Part shown: positions 51,239 to 64,000 of the stretch, one piece after another
Numbering within the stretch: the first letter of the stretch is position 1
How the letters are laid out: the number at the start of each line of letters is the position of its first letter
The notes under the pieces: model-generated
What the model was told of the DNA's origin: nothing
The model's database searches: none
The model's input: the letters and a program-made list of their open reading frames with translations, nothing else
Assembly: GCA_046349595.1 (NCBI GenBank)
Contig: JAXMCA010000001.1
Location: forward strand, 930,001-994,000
From: JACRLW01 sp046349595
Lineage (GTDB): Bacteria > Planctomycetota > UBA1135 > UBA2386
Reading direction: 5' to 3'
Length of the DNA: 64,000 nt
Program-made: the position numbers and the translations under genes

Positions 51239-52612
51239 GTGGTCGGACCGGGGACTTCTGCATTGACTGCCCGCGAAAACCCCAATCTTCGTGAGAACGG
51301 CGGTGTGCGCCCGCAGCGGACGCTGGCCCGGGAGGTCGAGATCCGCGGCGTCGGACTCCACACCGGCCGCGAGGTGCGCGCGGTCCTGAAGCCGGCCGAG
51401 GCCGGGACAGGGATCGAGTTCGTGCGCACCGATCTCGCCGGTGAGCCGACGGTGCGCGCATCGGGTGCCTACCTGAAGACCCGCGAGCGCCGCACCTGCC
51501 TGAATCACGGGCAGGCCGAGGTCTTCACGGTCGAGCACCTGCTCGCAGCGCTGTGGGCGATGCGGATCGACAACGTCGAGGTGCACGTCGACGGCGACGA
51601 GATCCCGGGGATGGACGGTTCCGCGCGCGCCTTCGTCGAGGCGATCCGTTCGGCCGGATCGGTCGAGCAGAAGGCGACGCGCGCACGCTACGTCGTGCGC
51701 ACGCCGATCCACCTGCGCGACGGCAACGCCTCGGTGATCGTGCTGCCGGGCGAGGGTGGGCTGCAGATCGACTACAACCTCGACTACCCGTCGGGGGTGG
51801 GAGACCTCAGCGGTCGCCGCCAGGCGGTGTCCTTCGACGTCACTCCCGAGGTCTTCGAGTCGGAGATCGCGCCGGCGCGAACCTGGGTGTTCGAGCACGA
51901 GGTCGAGCCGCTGCGTGCGGCGGGGCTCGGCAAGGGTGCGACCACGTCCAACACCTTGGTCGTCGGACCGACCGGCGTGAAGGAGAACACCATGCTGTGG
52001 GGCGATGAACTCGCCCGCCACAAGCTGCTCGACCTGATCGGGGACCTGTCGCTGTGCAACGTCGACCTCGACGCGCACGTCATCGCGACGCGCTCGGGCC
52101 ACGGCCTGAACATGCAGGTCGTGCAGAAGGTCGTCGAGCAGGTGGAGGAGCAGGAGAACTCCGGCGAATTCGTCCGCGACTCCGGCTTGGAGATCCGCGA
52201 GATCCTCAATCTCCTGCCGCACCGCTATCCCTTCCTTCTGATCGATCGCGTGATCGAGATCGACGGGTTCCGTCGCGCGGTCGGGATCAAGAACGTGACG
52301 ATCAACGAGCCGTTCTTCCAGGGGCACTGGCCGGGCCAGCCGATCATGCCCGGCGTGCTGCAGCTCGAGGCCATGGCGCAACTGGCCGGCGTGCTGCTCC
52401 TGCGCAAGCTCGAGAACACCGGCAAGCTCGCGGTGCTCTGGAGCATCGACAAGGTGAAGCTGCGGGGCGCGGTCGTGCCGGGTGATCAGCTCCGCATCGA
52501 GGTCGACACCATCCGTGCGAAGCCTTCGCTCGGGCATGTCCAGGCGCGCTGCAAGGTGGGCAGCCGGCTGATGGCCGAGGCGCAGCTCAAGTTCACACTG
52601 ATCGACGCATGA
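51239..52612 (+). CDS. lpxC/fabZ: Bifunctional LpxC-FabZ (UDP-3-O-acyl-GlcNAc deacetylase / 3-hydroxyacyl-ACP dehydratase)
   Basis: A 457-residue natural fusion. The first 300 residues are LpxC, the committed step of lipid A synthesis, with zinc/active-site segments TVEHLLAAL, HKLLDLIGDLSLC and SGHGLNMQ. From about 318 comes FabZ with LPHRYPFLLIDR (catalytic His) and MPGVLQLEAMAQ (catalytic Glu). FabZ competes for the same 3-hydroxyacyl-ACP pool that feeds lipid A, so the fusion links the two. Such fusions are known in Bacteroidetes and some planctomycetes. GTG 51239 is taken as start; the first 25 residues are unconserved. It overlaps the next gene in an ATGA junction. Confidence 0.93.
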   Translation: MVGPGTSALTARENPNLRENGGVRPQRTLAREVEIRGVGLHTGREVRAVLKPAEAGTGIEFVRTDLAGEPTVRASGAYLKTRERRTCLNHGQAEVFTVEHLLAALWAMRIDNVEVHVDGDEIPGMDGSARAFVEAIRSAGSVEQKATRARYVVRTPIHLRDGNASVIVLPGEGGLQIDYNLDYPSGVGDLSGRRQAVSFDVTPEVFESEIAPARTWVFEHEVEPLRAAGLGKGATTSNTLVVGPTGVKENTMLWGDELARHKLLDLIGDLSLCNVDLDAHVIATRSGHGLNMQVVQKVVEQVEEQENSGEFVRDSGLEIREILNLLPHRYPFLLIDRVIEIDGFRRAVGIKNVTINEPFFQGHWPGQPIMPGVLQLEAMAQLAGVLLLRKLENTGKLAVLWSIDKVKLRGAVVPGDQLRIEVDTIRAKPSLGHVQARCKVGSRLMAEAQLKFTLIDA

Positions 52613-53616
52613 CCGGGTCGCGCGTGCGCGTGGGTGTGGTGGGGATCGGGCATCTCGGCCGGCACCACGCGCGCCTGCTCGCGCAGAACCCGCGGGCCGA
52701 GCTGGTCTTCGTCTCCGACGTGAGAGCGGAGGTGGTCGAGAAGGCGGTCGCGACCTACGGGTGCCGCGGCACGACCTCGTACCAGGAGCTGTTCGGGGCC
52801 GTCGACGCGGTGAGCGTCGTGGTGCCGACCGTCGCCCACCGCGAGGTCGCCGGAGCCTTCCTCGAACGGGGAATCGACGTCTTGTGCGAGAAGCCGATCA
52901 CCCCGCGCGAGCAGGAGGGGCGCGAGCTGGTCGAGATCGCCCGGCAGCACGGGCGGATCCTGCAGGTCGGGCACGTCGAGCGGTTCAATCCCGCGTTCGA
53001 TGCGCTGCTTTCGCGTGGTGTCGAGCCGCGCTACATCGAGTCGCAACGCCTCGCACCCTTCTCGTTCCGCAGCACCGATGTCGGCGTCGTGCTGGATCTG
53101 ATGATCCACGACATCGACCTCGTCCTCTCTCTGGTGCGAAGCCCGGTCCGGAGCGTGCGCGCCTACGGCGGCGCGGTGTTCACGCCGGCCGAGGACATGG
53201 CGAGCGCGACGCTCGAATTCGAGAACGGCGTGATCGCCCAGCTCACCGCGAGTCGGGTGGCCCTCAAGCCGGTGCGCAAGATGCGGGTGTTCTCGCGCGA
53301 TTCCTACGCGAGCATCGACTTCGCCGAGCACTCCGGCGTGCTGATCCGCAAGAACGCGGGGTGGGACATCGGCAAGCTCGACGTGGGGAGCGTGGACACG
53401 TCGAGGATCGATGACCTCTGGAAGTACGTCTTCGAGGGTCTCCTGTCCGTCGACCGCTACCAGGTCGGGGATCGCAATCCGCTCGCCGAGGAGCTCGATG
53501 CCTTCCTGCGCTGCGTGCAGACGCGCAGCGAGCCGCCGGTTACGGGCGAAGACGGCTGCGCCGCGGTCGCTCTCGCCCATCGCATCCTCGAGGCGATCCG
53601 AGCCCACCCCTGGTGA
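52609..53616 (+). CDS. Gfo/Idh/MocA-family sugar oxidoreductase
   Basis: A 335-residue NAD(P)-dependent oxidoreductase: Rossmann start VGVVGIGHLGRHHARLL, the EKP motif DVLCEKPIT (about 91-99) and the catalytic MIHDIDLVLSLV (about 165). It overlaps lpxC-fabZ by 4 bp, so it likely acts on a lipid A or surface-sugar precursor. A UDP-GlcNAc 3-dehydrogenase (GnnA-type, giving amide-linked lipid A) is an attractive guess because such genes travel with lpx genes, but no GnnB transaminase is seen here. Confidence 0.88.
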   Translation: MTGSRVRVGVVGIGHLGRHHARLLAQNPRAELVFVSDVRAEVVEKAVATYGCRGTTSYQELFGAVDAVSVVVPTVAHREVAGAFLERGIDVLCEKPITPREQEGRELVEIARQHGRILQVGHVERFNPAFDALLSRGVEPRYIESQRLAPFSFRSTDVGVVLDLMIHDIDLVLSLVRSPVRSVRAYGGAVFTPAEDMASATLEFENGVIAQLTASRVALKPVRKMRVFSRDSYASIDFAEHSGVLIRKNAGWDIGKLDVGSVDTSRIDDLWKYVFEGLLSVDRYQVGDRNPLAEELDAFLRCVQTRSEPPVTGEDGCAAVALAHRILEAIRAHPW

Positions 53617-54057
53617 GACGCATCCCACCGGACGGAGCAGTTGCCGTGCGCGCGCGGTGAGCTACTCTCCTCCGTCAGTGTTGCTCTTGCTGCGGTGCTC
53701 GTGATCGGACGCGGGCACAGAGGCGAACCAATGCATGCACCCCGGGGGCCGATCCCGGGACGGAGGCGGTGCCGGGAGGCGTGAGCCAGCCTGGCGTCCA
53801 ATCCGCTCGGGGGGTCCCCACCTGGAACGCGGTGTTCGACCAGCTCGGTCGTCGCACGGCACAGGCGGCAGGAGTTCACTCACGTCCGCTCGCATTCGCG
53901 GGCGGCGTTCTGTACCCTGCGCCCCGCGTGCGCGCCCAGGTCAGTGGGACGCTCACGTTCCCGTGCGGCCCCGGGGCGGTCTCGATGGGTCGGGGGTCGT
54001 CGATCGCATCGTCGATCGGCGCGTCGGTTTGTCGGGTCTCTTGACGAGGGCGTCGCG
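53617..54057. other. Intergenic region before the L,D-transpeptidase
   Basis: About 440 bases without a supported gene. A weak promoter-like pair TTGCCG and TACTCT (16-base spacer) occurs near 53640-53667, and TGTACCCTG near 53910 could be another -10. No terminator hairpin with a T-run is clear. Open frames on both strands here look compositional. Confidence 0.5.
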
Positions 54058-55212
54058 ATGGGTCGTTTCTTGGTGGGCGTGTTGGTGGCGGTTCTGGCGA
54101 TCTGGGGCTACGACCGGGTGTTCGGCGACGGGCCCAGCACGCAAGCCCAGGGTTCGGGCAACCCTTTCGTCGACGGCAAGTCGTCGGGGGTCGCGGATCC
54201 CACCCGGCCGTCGGAGGGGGCGAAGGCGAACCTGCTCACGGACTCGGGGGAGGGCAAGGAGGTGCCGTCCACGCCTGCGGCCGACGACGGCAGCCTCGGG
54301 GCTCACGGCTCCCTGGCCGAGCTCGCGGGGATGGCAGGCGCCGAGCGCGACCGGATGCTGGCGTCGCTGCGGCGACGGCTGTCCTCGTCCTCGACCCTGG
54401 ACGAGCGACTCGCCGTGCTCGGTCCGGACAACGGCTTCCTCAGGAGTCCGGAGGGGAGGGCGGCTGCCGTCGAGGTCGCCGACTGGATCGCGGGCCGGGA
54501 GCCGTGGGACGCGGTGCGCGGATCGACCCGTCTCCTCGAGTTGGTGACGAGCGGCAGGATCGGCAAGGAGGACGTCGAAGCCGTGGCGACCTTCGAGACC
54601 TTGAAGGGCCGGCACGATACCCTGGTACGGCGCACCGTCTTCGATCCGGCGGACCTGACCGGCGCCCAGCGCTACGTCGTCGGCTCCGGAGAGTCGCTCA
54701 CCGCCATCGCACGCAAGCAGTCGAAGGCGCTCGGCGTGAAGTTGCAGACCGGAACGCTTCAACTCGTGAATCGGATCTCGAACCCCAACGTGATCCGTGA
54801 GGGGCAGGTGATCAAGATCCCTGTCCAGCCCGTCCACGCGGTGCTGTTCAAGTCGGCGTTCGTGCTGGGCGTCTACGTCGGGGACGTCATGGTGAGGGCC
54901 TACCGCTGTGCCCACGGCAAGGAGGGCCACGAGACACCGGAGGCGACCTTTGCCATCGGCGAGACGGTGGAGCGTCCGGACTGGCACTACAACGGCGAGT
55001 CGATCGCCTACGGCGATCCGCGCAACCCACTGGGGTCGCACTTCGTCAAGTTCCTCCACGAGAGCTACAGCGGATTCGGAGCTCACGGCACCAACGAGCC
55101 CGACACCATCGGGACGCAGGCCTCCCTGGGGTGCATTCGGATGGGCGCCGAGGACATCATCGAGTTCGCGAGCTTCATGCCGCGCGGGACCGAGGTCGTC
55201 GTGCATCGCTGA
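54058..55212 (+). CDS. LysM - L,D-transpeptidase (YkuD)
   Basis: A 384-residue envelope enzyme starting at ATG 54058 with a membrane/signal segment GRFLVGVLVAVLAIWGY. Residues 205-258 are a LysM peptidoglycan-binding domain (YVVGSGESLTAIARKQSK ... IREGQVIKIP). The C-terminal YkuD domain has GAHGTNEPDTIG and the catalytic Cys in SLGCIRMGAED (about 355-360). L,D-transpeptidases make 3-3 crosslinks or attach proteins to peptidoglycan in the periplasm. Its presence fits the now accepted view that planctomycetes have peptidoglycan. The middle (60-200) is low complexity followed by a helical region of unknown role. Confidence 0.9.
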   Translation: MGRFLVGVLVAVLAIWGYDRVFGDGPSTQAQGSGNPFVDGKSSGVADPTRPSEGAKANLLTDSGEGKEVPSTPAADDGSLGAHGSLAELAGMAGAERDRMLASLRRRLSSSSTLDERLAVLGPDNGFLRSPEGRAAAVEVADWIAGREPWDAVRGSTRLLELVTSGRIGKEDVEAVATFETLKGRHDTLVRRTVFDPADLTGAQRYVVGSGESLTAIARKQSKALGVKLQTGTLQLVNRISNPNVIREGQVIKIPVQPVHAVLFKSAFVLGVYVGDVMVRAYRCAHGKEGHETPEATFAIGETVERPDWHYNGESIAYGDPRNPLGSHFVKFLHESYSGFGAHGTNEPDTIGTQASLGCIRMGAEDIIEFASFMPRGTEVVVHR

Positions 55213-55397
55213 TCGCGCTGGGCGGAGTGCCCGGCAGCGGATCTGGTCTCCCTGGCGGGCGGCCCATCTGGCGCCCGCCCGGGACAAGCGCCAGACCCAT
55301 GCGAGAGGAGACGCGCCACCGGGCGCCCGCCAGGCCACGTGGCAGGCCGACGAGATGCCGTTGTCACCGGCTCGGCGATGAATTCTCTGCCGAAGAC

Positions 55398-55425
55398 TTG
55401 CGTTGTCGCCTCTGCTCGCTAGGAT
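55398..55425 (+). promoter_or_regulatory. Candidate rrn promoter
   Basis: TTGCGT (55398-55403) and TAGGAT (55420-55425) with a 16-base spacer resemble a sigma-70 type promoter about 215 bases before the 16S gene. A second TTGACC at 55441 has no good -10. Assignment is by pattern and position only. Confidence 0.5.
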
Positions 55426-55495
55426 TCCGCGCCCCCGTGGTTGACCTGCGGGGCGATTTTGAGCGAAGCGCGCTGGCGCGAGCTGGCGAGCCGAG

Positions 55496-55507
55496 AGCTC
55501 TTTGACA
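55496..55507 (+). promoter_or_regulatory. boxA antitermination site in the rrn leader
   Basis: AGCTCTTTGACA closely matches the rRNA boxA consensus (TGCTCTTTAACA) and lies in the leader about 135 bases before 16S. NusB/NusE bind boxA to allow full-length rRNA transcription. Confidence 0.75.
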
Positions 55508-55640
55508 TTCTGGACAGCCCTGAATGACGTGGGTGGCGAAGCCACTCGCGTGAATGGACACAGCTACTCTGCCGGCCTTTTTGGCAGGTGGGGAGCGACT
55601 GTGGACGACGCCGGGATGGCTCTTTGATTTGGAAGCATTC

Positions 55641-57208
<1,568 letters not shown>

Positions 57209-57304
57209 AAGTCGTTCTTGCCTGAGGGTGAGGACGCACAGGCGTCACTCGTGTTGTTCAGGGTTGTCCGACTCTTTTTGCGAAGCCGACAGGCATCGTC
57301 GAGG

Positions 57305-57381
57305 AGGCCTGTAGCTCAGGTGGTTAGAGCGTACGCCTGATAAGCGTAAGGTCGGCGGTTCGAGTCCGCCCAGGCCTACCA
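57305..57381 (+). tRNA. tRNA-Ile (GAT)
   Basis: A cloverleaf with acceptor stem AGGCCTG/CAGGCCT, anticodon loop CTGATAA (anticodon GAT), T-loop GGTTCGAGTCC and an encoded CCA at 57379-57381. It sits in the 16S-23S spacer, the standard place for this tRNA. Confidence 0.96.
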
Positions 57382-57440
57382 CCTTGCGGCGCGGAGCCGG
57401 AGGTTCTGCGCTGGTGGATCAGAGGAGACCGTCCCTGTTG

Positions 57441-57513
57441 GGGGACGTAGCTCAACTGGTAGAGCGTCTGGTTTGCAACCAGAAGGTCGTCGGTTCGACT
57501 CCGATCGTCTCCA
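57441..57513 (+). tRNA. tRNA-Ala (TGC)
   Basis: Acceptor stem GGGGACG/CGTCTCC (one G-T pair), D-arm GCTCAACTGGTAGAGC, anticodon TGC in TTTGCAA, T-loop GGTTCGACTCC. The CCA end is not encoded, unlike the neighbouring tRNA-Ile. Second spacer tRNA of the rrn operon. Confidence 0.96.
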
Positions 57514-57690
57514 TGAGGAAGGTCGAGGTTGTCGGTGATGTTCCTGTCACGGAGCTGCGGGGCTGCGGAAGCGGCGTGAGCGGTGTTGTGGCGGGTGGTT
57601 GGCTTCGAGGAGTTTGCTGGGAGCGGGTATCGGCGAGACCGAGCCTTGCTTTTGGCGTCTTCTGCCTGGTGTGAGCCAGGTGGAGGAGAA

Positions 57691-57701
57691 GGTCTTTGAC
57701 A
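57691..57701 (+). promoter_or_regulatory. boxA-like site before 23S rRNA
   Basis: GGTCTTTGACA repeats the core of the leader boxA about 50 bases before the 23S gene, as in many rrn operons where a second boxA renews antitermination. Confidence 0.65.
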
Positions 57702-57751
57702 AGGTGGTGTGAGCGAGAAACGTCGAGAAGACGAACTCGAGTGAAGAATTT

Positions 57752-60632
<2,881 letters not shown>

Positions 60633-60742
60633 CACTTCACACGAAGTCGTCGTCTCACGAATCTCGCTCACACCCACTCTTCCCTCCCGCGCATCCCGCT
60701 TGGCCACAAGCCCGGCGTCCTGCGCGGCGACGGCAAGCGCTT

Positions 60743-60847
60743 CCCGGTGCCCATACCCGTCTGGAAATACCTGTTCCCATTCCGAACACAGCAGTCAAGC
60801 AGACGGGGCCGATGATAGTCGTAAGGCGAAAGTAGGTCAGTGCCGGG
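60743..60847 (+). rRNA. rrf: 5S ribosomal RNA (short form)
   Basis: CCCGGTGCCCATACC at the start pairs with CAGTGCCGGG at the end, and TTCCCATTCCGAACACAGCA is the conserved 5S loop region. The length of about 105-108 nt is below the usual 115-120 nt; short 5S rRNAs are a known trait of planctomycetes. It closes a fully linked 16S-23S-5S operon. Confidence 0.9.
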
Positions 60848-60856
60848 TCATCCTTC

Positions 60857-60901
60857 CGAGCCCAGATCGCTCCATGCGGTCTGGGCTCGCTTCGTTTCTG
60901 C
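60857..60901 (+). terminator. rrn operon terminator
   Basis: CGAGCCCAGATCG (60857-60869) pairs with CGGTCTGGGCTCG (60877-60889) over 13 positions including one G-T pair, loop CTCCATG, then CTTCGTTTCT. It begins ten bases after 5S rRNA. The remaining 200 bases to hflX show nothing recognisable. Confidence 0.8.
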
Positions 60902-61110
60902 GCCTCCCCAACTCCGGCTGCTACTCAGGCTGCACCCACCACCTCATGCTGACGACCAAGGCGCATCCCGAGGCCAAGGCCTGCCTCCGCGACCTCGCAG
61001 CTCACCCTCATCGCAGCCAGCCACAGGCCTCCGCGATCTGCACCGCGTTCAGTGCTGCTCCCTTCCGGAGCTGATCGCCGCACAGCCGCGCCTGCCGCGG
61101 TTGGGAAGGG

Positions 61111-62403
61111 TCAGGTCCGGGGCGCCTTCACGGCACCCTTGGCCAAGAGTTGGGCCACGGTTGAGGAGGCGGCACGGAGGCGGATCTCACAGCCGGCCTC
61201 GATGAAGCGTTCGTCGACGATGGTGGTCAGGCGACGCGCTTCGGCGCGGAGTGCGCCAGCTTCGTGGGGAATGAGCAGCACCACCTCCTCCTCGACGTGG
61301 GAGAGGTATTCGGTCACCGTGCGCTCCAAGTCGTCCAGCCCTTGGCGCGTGCGGGCCGATACGACGACGGAAGTTCCCCCATGAGCGAGCAGTGGGCTCA
61401 GCAGGGATCGGTCGTCGACACGGTCGGCCTTGTTGATGAGGTGGATTCTTGGGATGCGGTCCGCGCCGAGTTCGCGGAGCACCTCTTCGACGGTCACCAG
61501 GTGCTGGAGCGAGTCGGGGCTGGAGCCATCGACGACCACGAAGAGCAAATCGGCGTTGAGTGCCTCCTCCAACGTCGCGTGGAAACTCGCCACCAGCTGG
61601 TGGGGGAGCTTGCGGATGAACCCGACTGTGTCGGAGAGGAGGAGGATGCGGCCGCCTTGGATGCGCCACGGACGGGTACGCGTGTCGAGCGTGGAGAACA
61701 GACGATCTTCTGCGAGCACCCCGGCGCCGGTCAGGGCGTTCATCAAGGATGACTTGCCGGCGTTGGTGTAACCCACCAGAGCGACGGAGAAGCGCTCGTT
61801 ACGGCTGCGCACCTCGCGACCCTTCCTGGACTCGATCTTCGCGAGTTCGCGCTGGATCGCGGCGATCTGTGCGCGCAACTCGCTGCGGTCGACGTCGATC
61901 TGCTTCTCTCCGGCGCCGCCACGCAAACCGATGCCGCCGCGCTGGCGCTCGAGGTGCGTCCACATCCTCTTCAGGCGTGGGAGCTGATACTGCAGCCGGG
62001 CGAGTTCCACCTGCAGGCGGGCCTGCGGAGTGCGCGCATGGATGCCGAAGATGTGGAGGATCAGCTCGCTTCGATCGAGGACGGGCACCTTGACCGCGAG
62101 CTCGATGTTTCGGCCCTGGGCGGGAGAGAGCTGGTCGTCGGCGATGACGATTCCGGCCTTGGTCTGCTGAACGACTTCGATGAGTTCGTCGAGCTTCCCT
62201 GCGCCGAGGTAGGTGTGCGGGTCGGGATGACGCCGATGCTGAGCGATGCAGCCGGCAACCACGAACTCGGCCGTGTCTGCGAGTTCGCTGAGTTCGGCGA
62301 GTGCCTCGACACCACTGCGTTGATCTCCGTGATCGACGACACCGAAGAGGATTGCCTCGAGCGGGGCGCTGTCGTTGTGGTGGAGGCGATCACGAACAGT
62401 CAT
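61111..62403 (-). CDS. hflX: GTPase HflX
   Basis: A 430-residue ribosome-associated GTPase. The N-terminal HflX domain has PDPHTYLGAGKLDEL and ADDQLSPAQGRN; the RGGAGEKQIDVDR segment is typical of the linker; the G domain has G1 GYTNAGKSSLMNAL (about 208), G3 LSDTVGFIRKLPH (DTVGF) and G4 NKAD. HflX binds the 50S subunit and rescues or splits stalled or heat-damaged ribosomes, also acting in hibernation control. Its ATG overlaps the nadB stop (ATGA), so it is the second gene of that transcript. It is convergent with the rrn operon. Confidence 0.95.
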   Translation of the reverse strand: MTVRDRLHHNDSAPLEAILFGVVDHGDQRSGVEALAELSELADTAEFVVAGCIAQHRRHPDPHTYLGAGKLDELIEVVQQTKAGIVIADDQLSPAQGRNIELAVKVPVLDRSELILHIFGIHARTPQARLQVELARLQYQLPRLKRMWTHLERQRGGIGLRGGAGEKQIDVDRSELRAQIAAIQRELAKIESRKGREVRSRNERFSVALVGYTNAGKSSLMNALTGAGVLAEDRLFSTLDTRTRPWRIQGGRILLLSDTVGFIRKLPHQLVASFHATLEEALNADLLFVVVDGSSPDSLQHLVTVEEVLRELGADRIPRIHLINKADRVDDRSLLSPLLAHGGTSVVVSARTRQGLDDLERTVTEYLSHVEEEVVLLIPHEAGALRAEARRLTTIVDERFIEAGCEIRLRAASSTVAQLLAKGAVKAPRT

Positions 62404-64000
62404 GAGAGGGCGGAGTCGTCGTCGCTGGGGGTCTTCGGGGTGGAAAGTGTCTGGGCGATGCTGCCGTCGTCAGCCCGGAACTGGAGGACGTGTCGACACC
62501 ATGTGCCGTCGTCCCGGGTCGGGAAGTCGCGACGAAAGTGCGTGCCGCGGGATTCAGTACGCGCGAGCGCGGCTCGAGCGATCAGCGCGGACACCGTCAG
62601 CATGTTCTGCAGTTCGTAGGCCTTGCGCGTGCGTGTGTGCGCCCGCCGCACGTACCGATTCCACAATCCGATGCGATCTGCGGCCGTGGCAAGACCTTCG
62701 CGGTTCCGCGCGAGCCCCACCTGGCGCCACATCATGCTCTTGAGGGAGTAAAGCACGTCGTCGAGCTGCAGCAGGGGGGCGTTGATCGTGTCTGTGCCGT
62801 CCGCGCCGTTGCTCGGCAGGGCGGTCAGCTTCGAGTCGTCCGCTGCCGTGGCGCCGGCAACCGCGCCGAAGACGGCGCCCTCGAGGAGGGAGTTCGATGC
62901 CAGTCGATTCGCGCCGTGGAGGCCGGTCGAGGCCACCTCGCCGGCCGCGAACAGGCCGGGTAGAGAGCTCTGGCCGCGCCGGTCGACCTCGATGCCGCCG
63001 ATCATGTAGTGGGCGCCAGGGCGCACCGGAATCGGATCTTTGGCGATGTCGATGTCGAATGCGCGACAGATCGAGGAGATCGATGGAAACCGCGTATGCG
63101 GGTCGCCCTGCACGTGTGAGAGGTCGAGATAGACGTTGGTGTCGTCGGTCTCCACCATCCGATCGAGGATCGCCCGGCTCACGACGTCACGCGGCGCCAG
63201 TTCGGCGTCGGGGTGGACCGACGTCATGAACCGCGCGCCCTTGCGATCGCGGAGCTGTGCACCTGCTCCGCGAACGACTTCGGAGATCAGGAAGCGCGAG
63301 GCGCCGGCGATGTAGAGGACGGTCGGATGGAATTGGAAGAACTCGAGATCGCGGAGGCGTGCTCCTGCGCGAAACGCCAGAGCCAGTCCATCGCCGCCCG
63401 CGCCGCTCGGATTGGTGGTCTCCCGGTAGACCTGTCCAGCCCCACCGGTTGCAAGAATCACCGCTCCTGCGCGCACCGCGAACTCGCGATCTTCGTCGAG
63501 GATCACCGCGCCGACGCAGCGGCCATCGCGTACGAGGAGGTCGCGGACGAAGGGTCCCGTCTTGCAGATGATCCGCGGGTGCGCGCGCAGTGCTGCTGCA
63601 ACCACGCGTTCGATCTCGCGTCCGGTCGCGTCTCCGTGTGCATGCACGACGCGGAACGTGGAGTGACCGCCCTCGCGGCCGAGAGCCAGGGCACCATCCG
63701 GTGCGCGATCGAAGGCCGCGCCGAGATCCTCGAGCCATCGAACGACCGAGGGGGCCTGCTCGACCACGTGTGCGACGACCGCCGATTCCGCCAACCCGGC
63801 GCCGACGCGGAGCGTGTCGCGCGCGTGAAGGGCCGCGCTGTCGTCGGCACGGAGCGCTGCCGCCACTCCTCCCTGGGCCCACGCTGTGTTTGCTTCTGCG
63901 AAGTCGGTCTTCGAAACACAAAGGACCGACGCTCCAGCTTCCGCGGCACGGAGCGCCGCAGCTCCGCCCGCGATCCCGGCACCCACGACGAGGACGTCGG
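62400..64000 (-). CDS. nadB: L-aspartate oxidase (5' end beyond the window)
   Basis: At least 533 residues of a flavoprotein that oxidises L-aspartate to iminoaspartate, the first step of de novo NAD synthesis in the cytoplasm. The frame is open to the window edge, giving the FAD-binding start DVLVVGAGIAGG; a GTG at 63986 lies inside this beta strand and cannot be the start. Further motifs: ANTAWAQGGVAAAL, ATGGAGQVYRETTNP, EFFQFHPTVLY and HYMIGGIEVDRRGQ with GLHGANRLASNSLLEG. These separate NadB from succinate dehydrogenase only moderately, but the sequence and length favour NadB. It overlaps hflX by 4 bp. Confidence 0.9.
   Translation of the reverse strand, partial: DVLVVGAGIAGGAAALRAAEAGASVLCVSKTDFAEANTAWAQGGVAAALRADDSAALHARDTLRVGAGLAESAVVAHVVEQAPSVVRWLEDLGAAFDRAPDGALALGREGGHSTFRVVHAHGDATGREIERVVAAALRAHPRIICKTGPFVRDLLVRDGRCVGAVILDEDREFAVRAGAVILATGGAGQVYRETTNPSGAGGDGLALAFRAGARLRDLEFFQFHPTVLYIAGASRFLISEVVRGAGAQLRDRKGARFMTSVHPDAELAPRDVVSRAILDRMVETDDTNVYLDLSHVQGDPHTRFPSISSICRAFDIDIAKDPIPVRPGAHYMIGGIEVDRRGQSSLPGLFAAGEVASTGLHGANRLASNSLLEGAVFGAVAGATAADDSKLTALPSNGADGTDTINAPLLQLDDVLYSLKSMMWRQVGLARNREGLATAADRIGLWNRYVRRAHTRTRKAYELQNMLTVSALIARAALARTESRGTHFRRDFPTRDDGTWCRHVLQFRADDGSIAQTLSTPKTPSDDDSALS

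Larger units (their letters stand above)
55213..55640. other. rRNA operon leader region
   Basis: The 428 bases before 16S rRNA hold the candidate rrn promoter and boxA (listed separately). An A/T-richer stretch near 55620-55650 would be the processing stem before mature 16S. No gene is supported. Confidence 0.6.

Noticed and set aside
53769..54044. A 91-codon plus-strand frame before the L,D-transpeptidase.
   Set aside because: No ribosome site, no recognisable composition or domain, and equally long frames occur on the other strand.
57384..57674. A 96-codon open frame in the rRNA spacer.
   Set aside because: It overlaps tRNA-Ala and the boxA-proximal spacer; it is an accident of noncoding RNA sequence, as are all open frames inside 16S and 23S.

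Overview
The window looks like a chromosomal segment of a high-GC, Gram-negative-type bacterium, most likely a planctomycete. Pointers are 16S rRNA text with the planctomycete-like AACGAGCGAAACCC variant, an unusually short 5S rRNA (about 105 nt), an LpxC-FabZ fusion, secreted GEVED-type proteins, and a Ser/Thr kinase beside an FHA-GAF sigma-54 activator. The lineage is an inference from these pieces, not from a database search.

Layout. 1-5121: a tightly overlapped ABC-transporter operon (two ATPases, two permeases) ending in a membrane histidine kinase. 5.3-12.1 kb: a strong terminator, a small protein, a NUDIX-like protein, a secreted protein, tex, and a WaaF-like heptosyltransferase with a small membrane protein. 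12.1-30.7 kb: the accessory island described below. 30.8-53.6 kb: housekeeping and regulatory genes (secreted esterase, HhH-GPD glycosylase-like protein, EF-hand calpain-like protease, a 2114-residue secreted protein, Memo-like protein, FHA-GAF sigma-54 activator plus Ser/Thr kinase, lipoprotein, JAMM protease, PLP enzyme, and a skp / lpxC-fabZ / Gfo-Idh envelope operon). 54.1-55.2 kb: LysM L,D-transpeptidase. 55.4-60.9 kb: a complete linked rrn operon (16S, tRNA-Ile, tRNA-Ala, 23S, 5S). 61.1-64 kb: hflX and a truncated nadB.

The main discovery is a diversity-generating retroelement (DGR) aimed at a family of immune-receptor-like proteins. The DGR core on the minus strand is an HRDC-domain protein, Avd, a DGR-type reverse transcriptase (YMDD, IGSLTSQ) and, 26 bp after the RT stop, a 134-bp template repeat (TR, 21844-21977). 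Four large genes carry a matching variable repeat (VR) at their extreme 3' ends: two on the plus strand (14402-18181, 18573-21419) and two on the minus strand (24048-27188, 27405-30686). By hand alignment the four VRs differ from the TR at 41 template adenines and only 6 other core positions, with no indels; VR2 differs only at adenines (13 of them).

All four targets share the plan TIR - NACHT/STAND-type P-loop NTPase - formylglycine-generating-enzyme-like (C-type-lectin fold) domain, and the VR rewrites the lectin-fold surface. The first also has an N-terminal ParA-like KGGVGRT ATPase and is preceded by a stand-alone TIR gene overlapping it by 4 bp. The lectin-fold domains lack the two catalytic cysteines of true FGE, so a binding role is expected. 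A plausible reading is a repertoire of TIR-effector STAND sensors whose ligand-binding face is diversified by one shared retroelement. A decayed fifth FGE/VR module (12147-12362) and duplicated 3' flanks with hairpins suggest the repertoire has expanded and decayed by copying of 3' modules.
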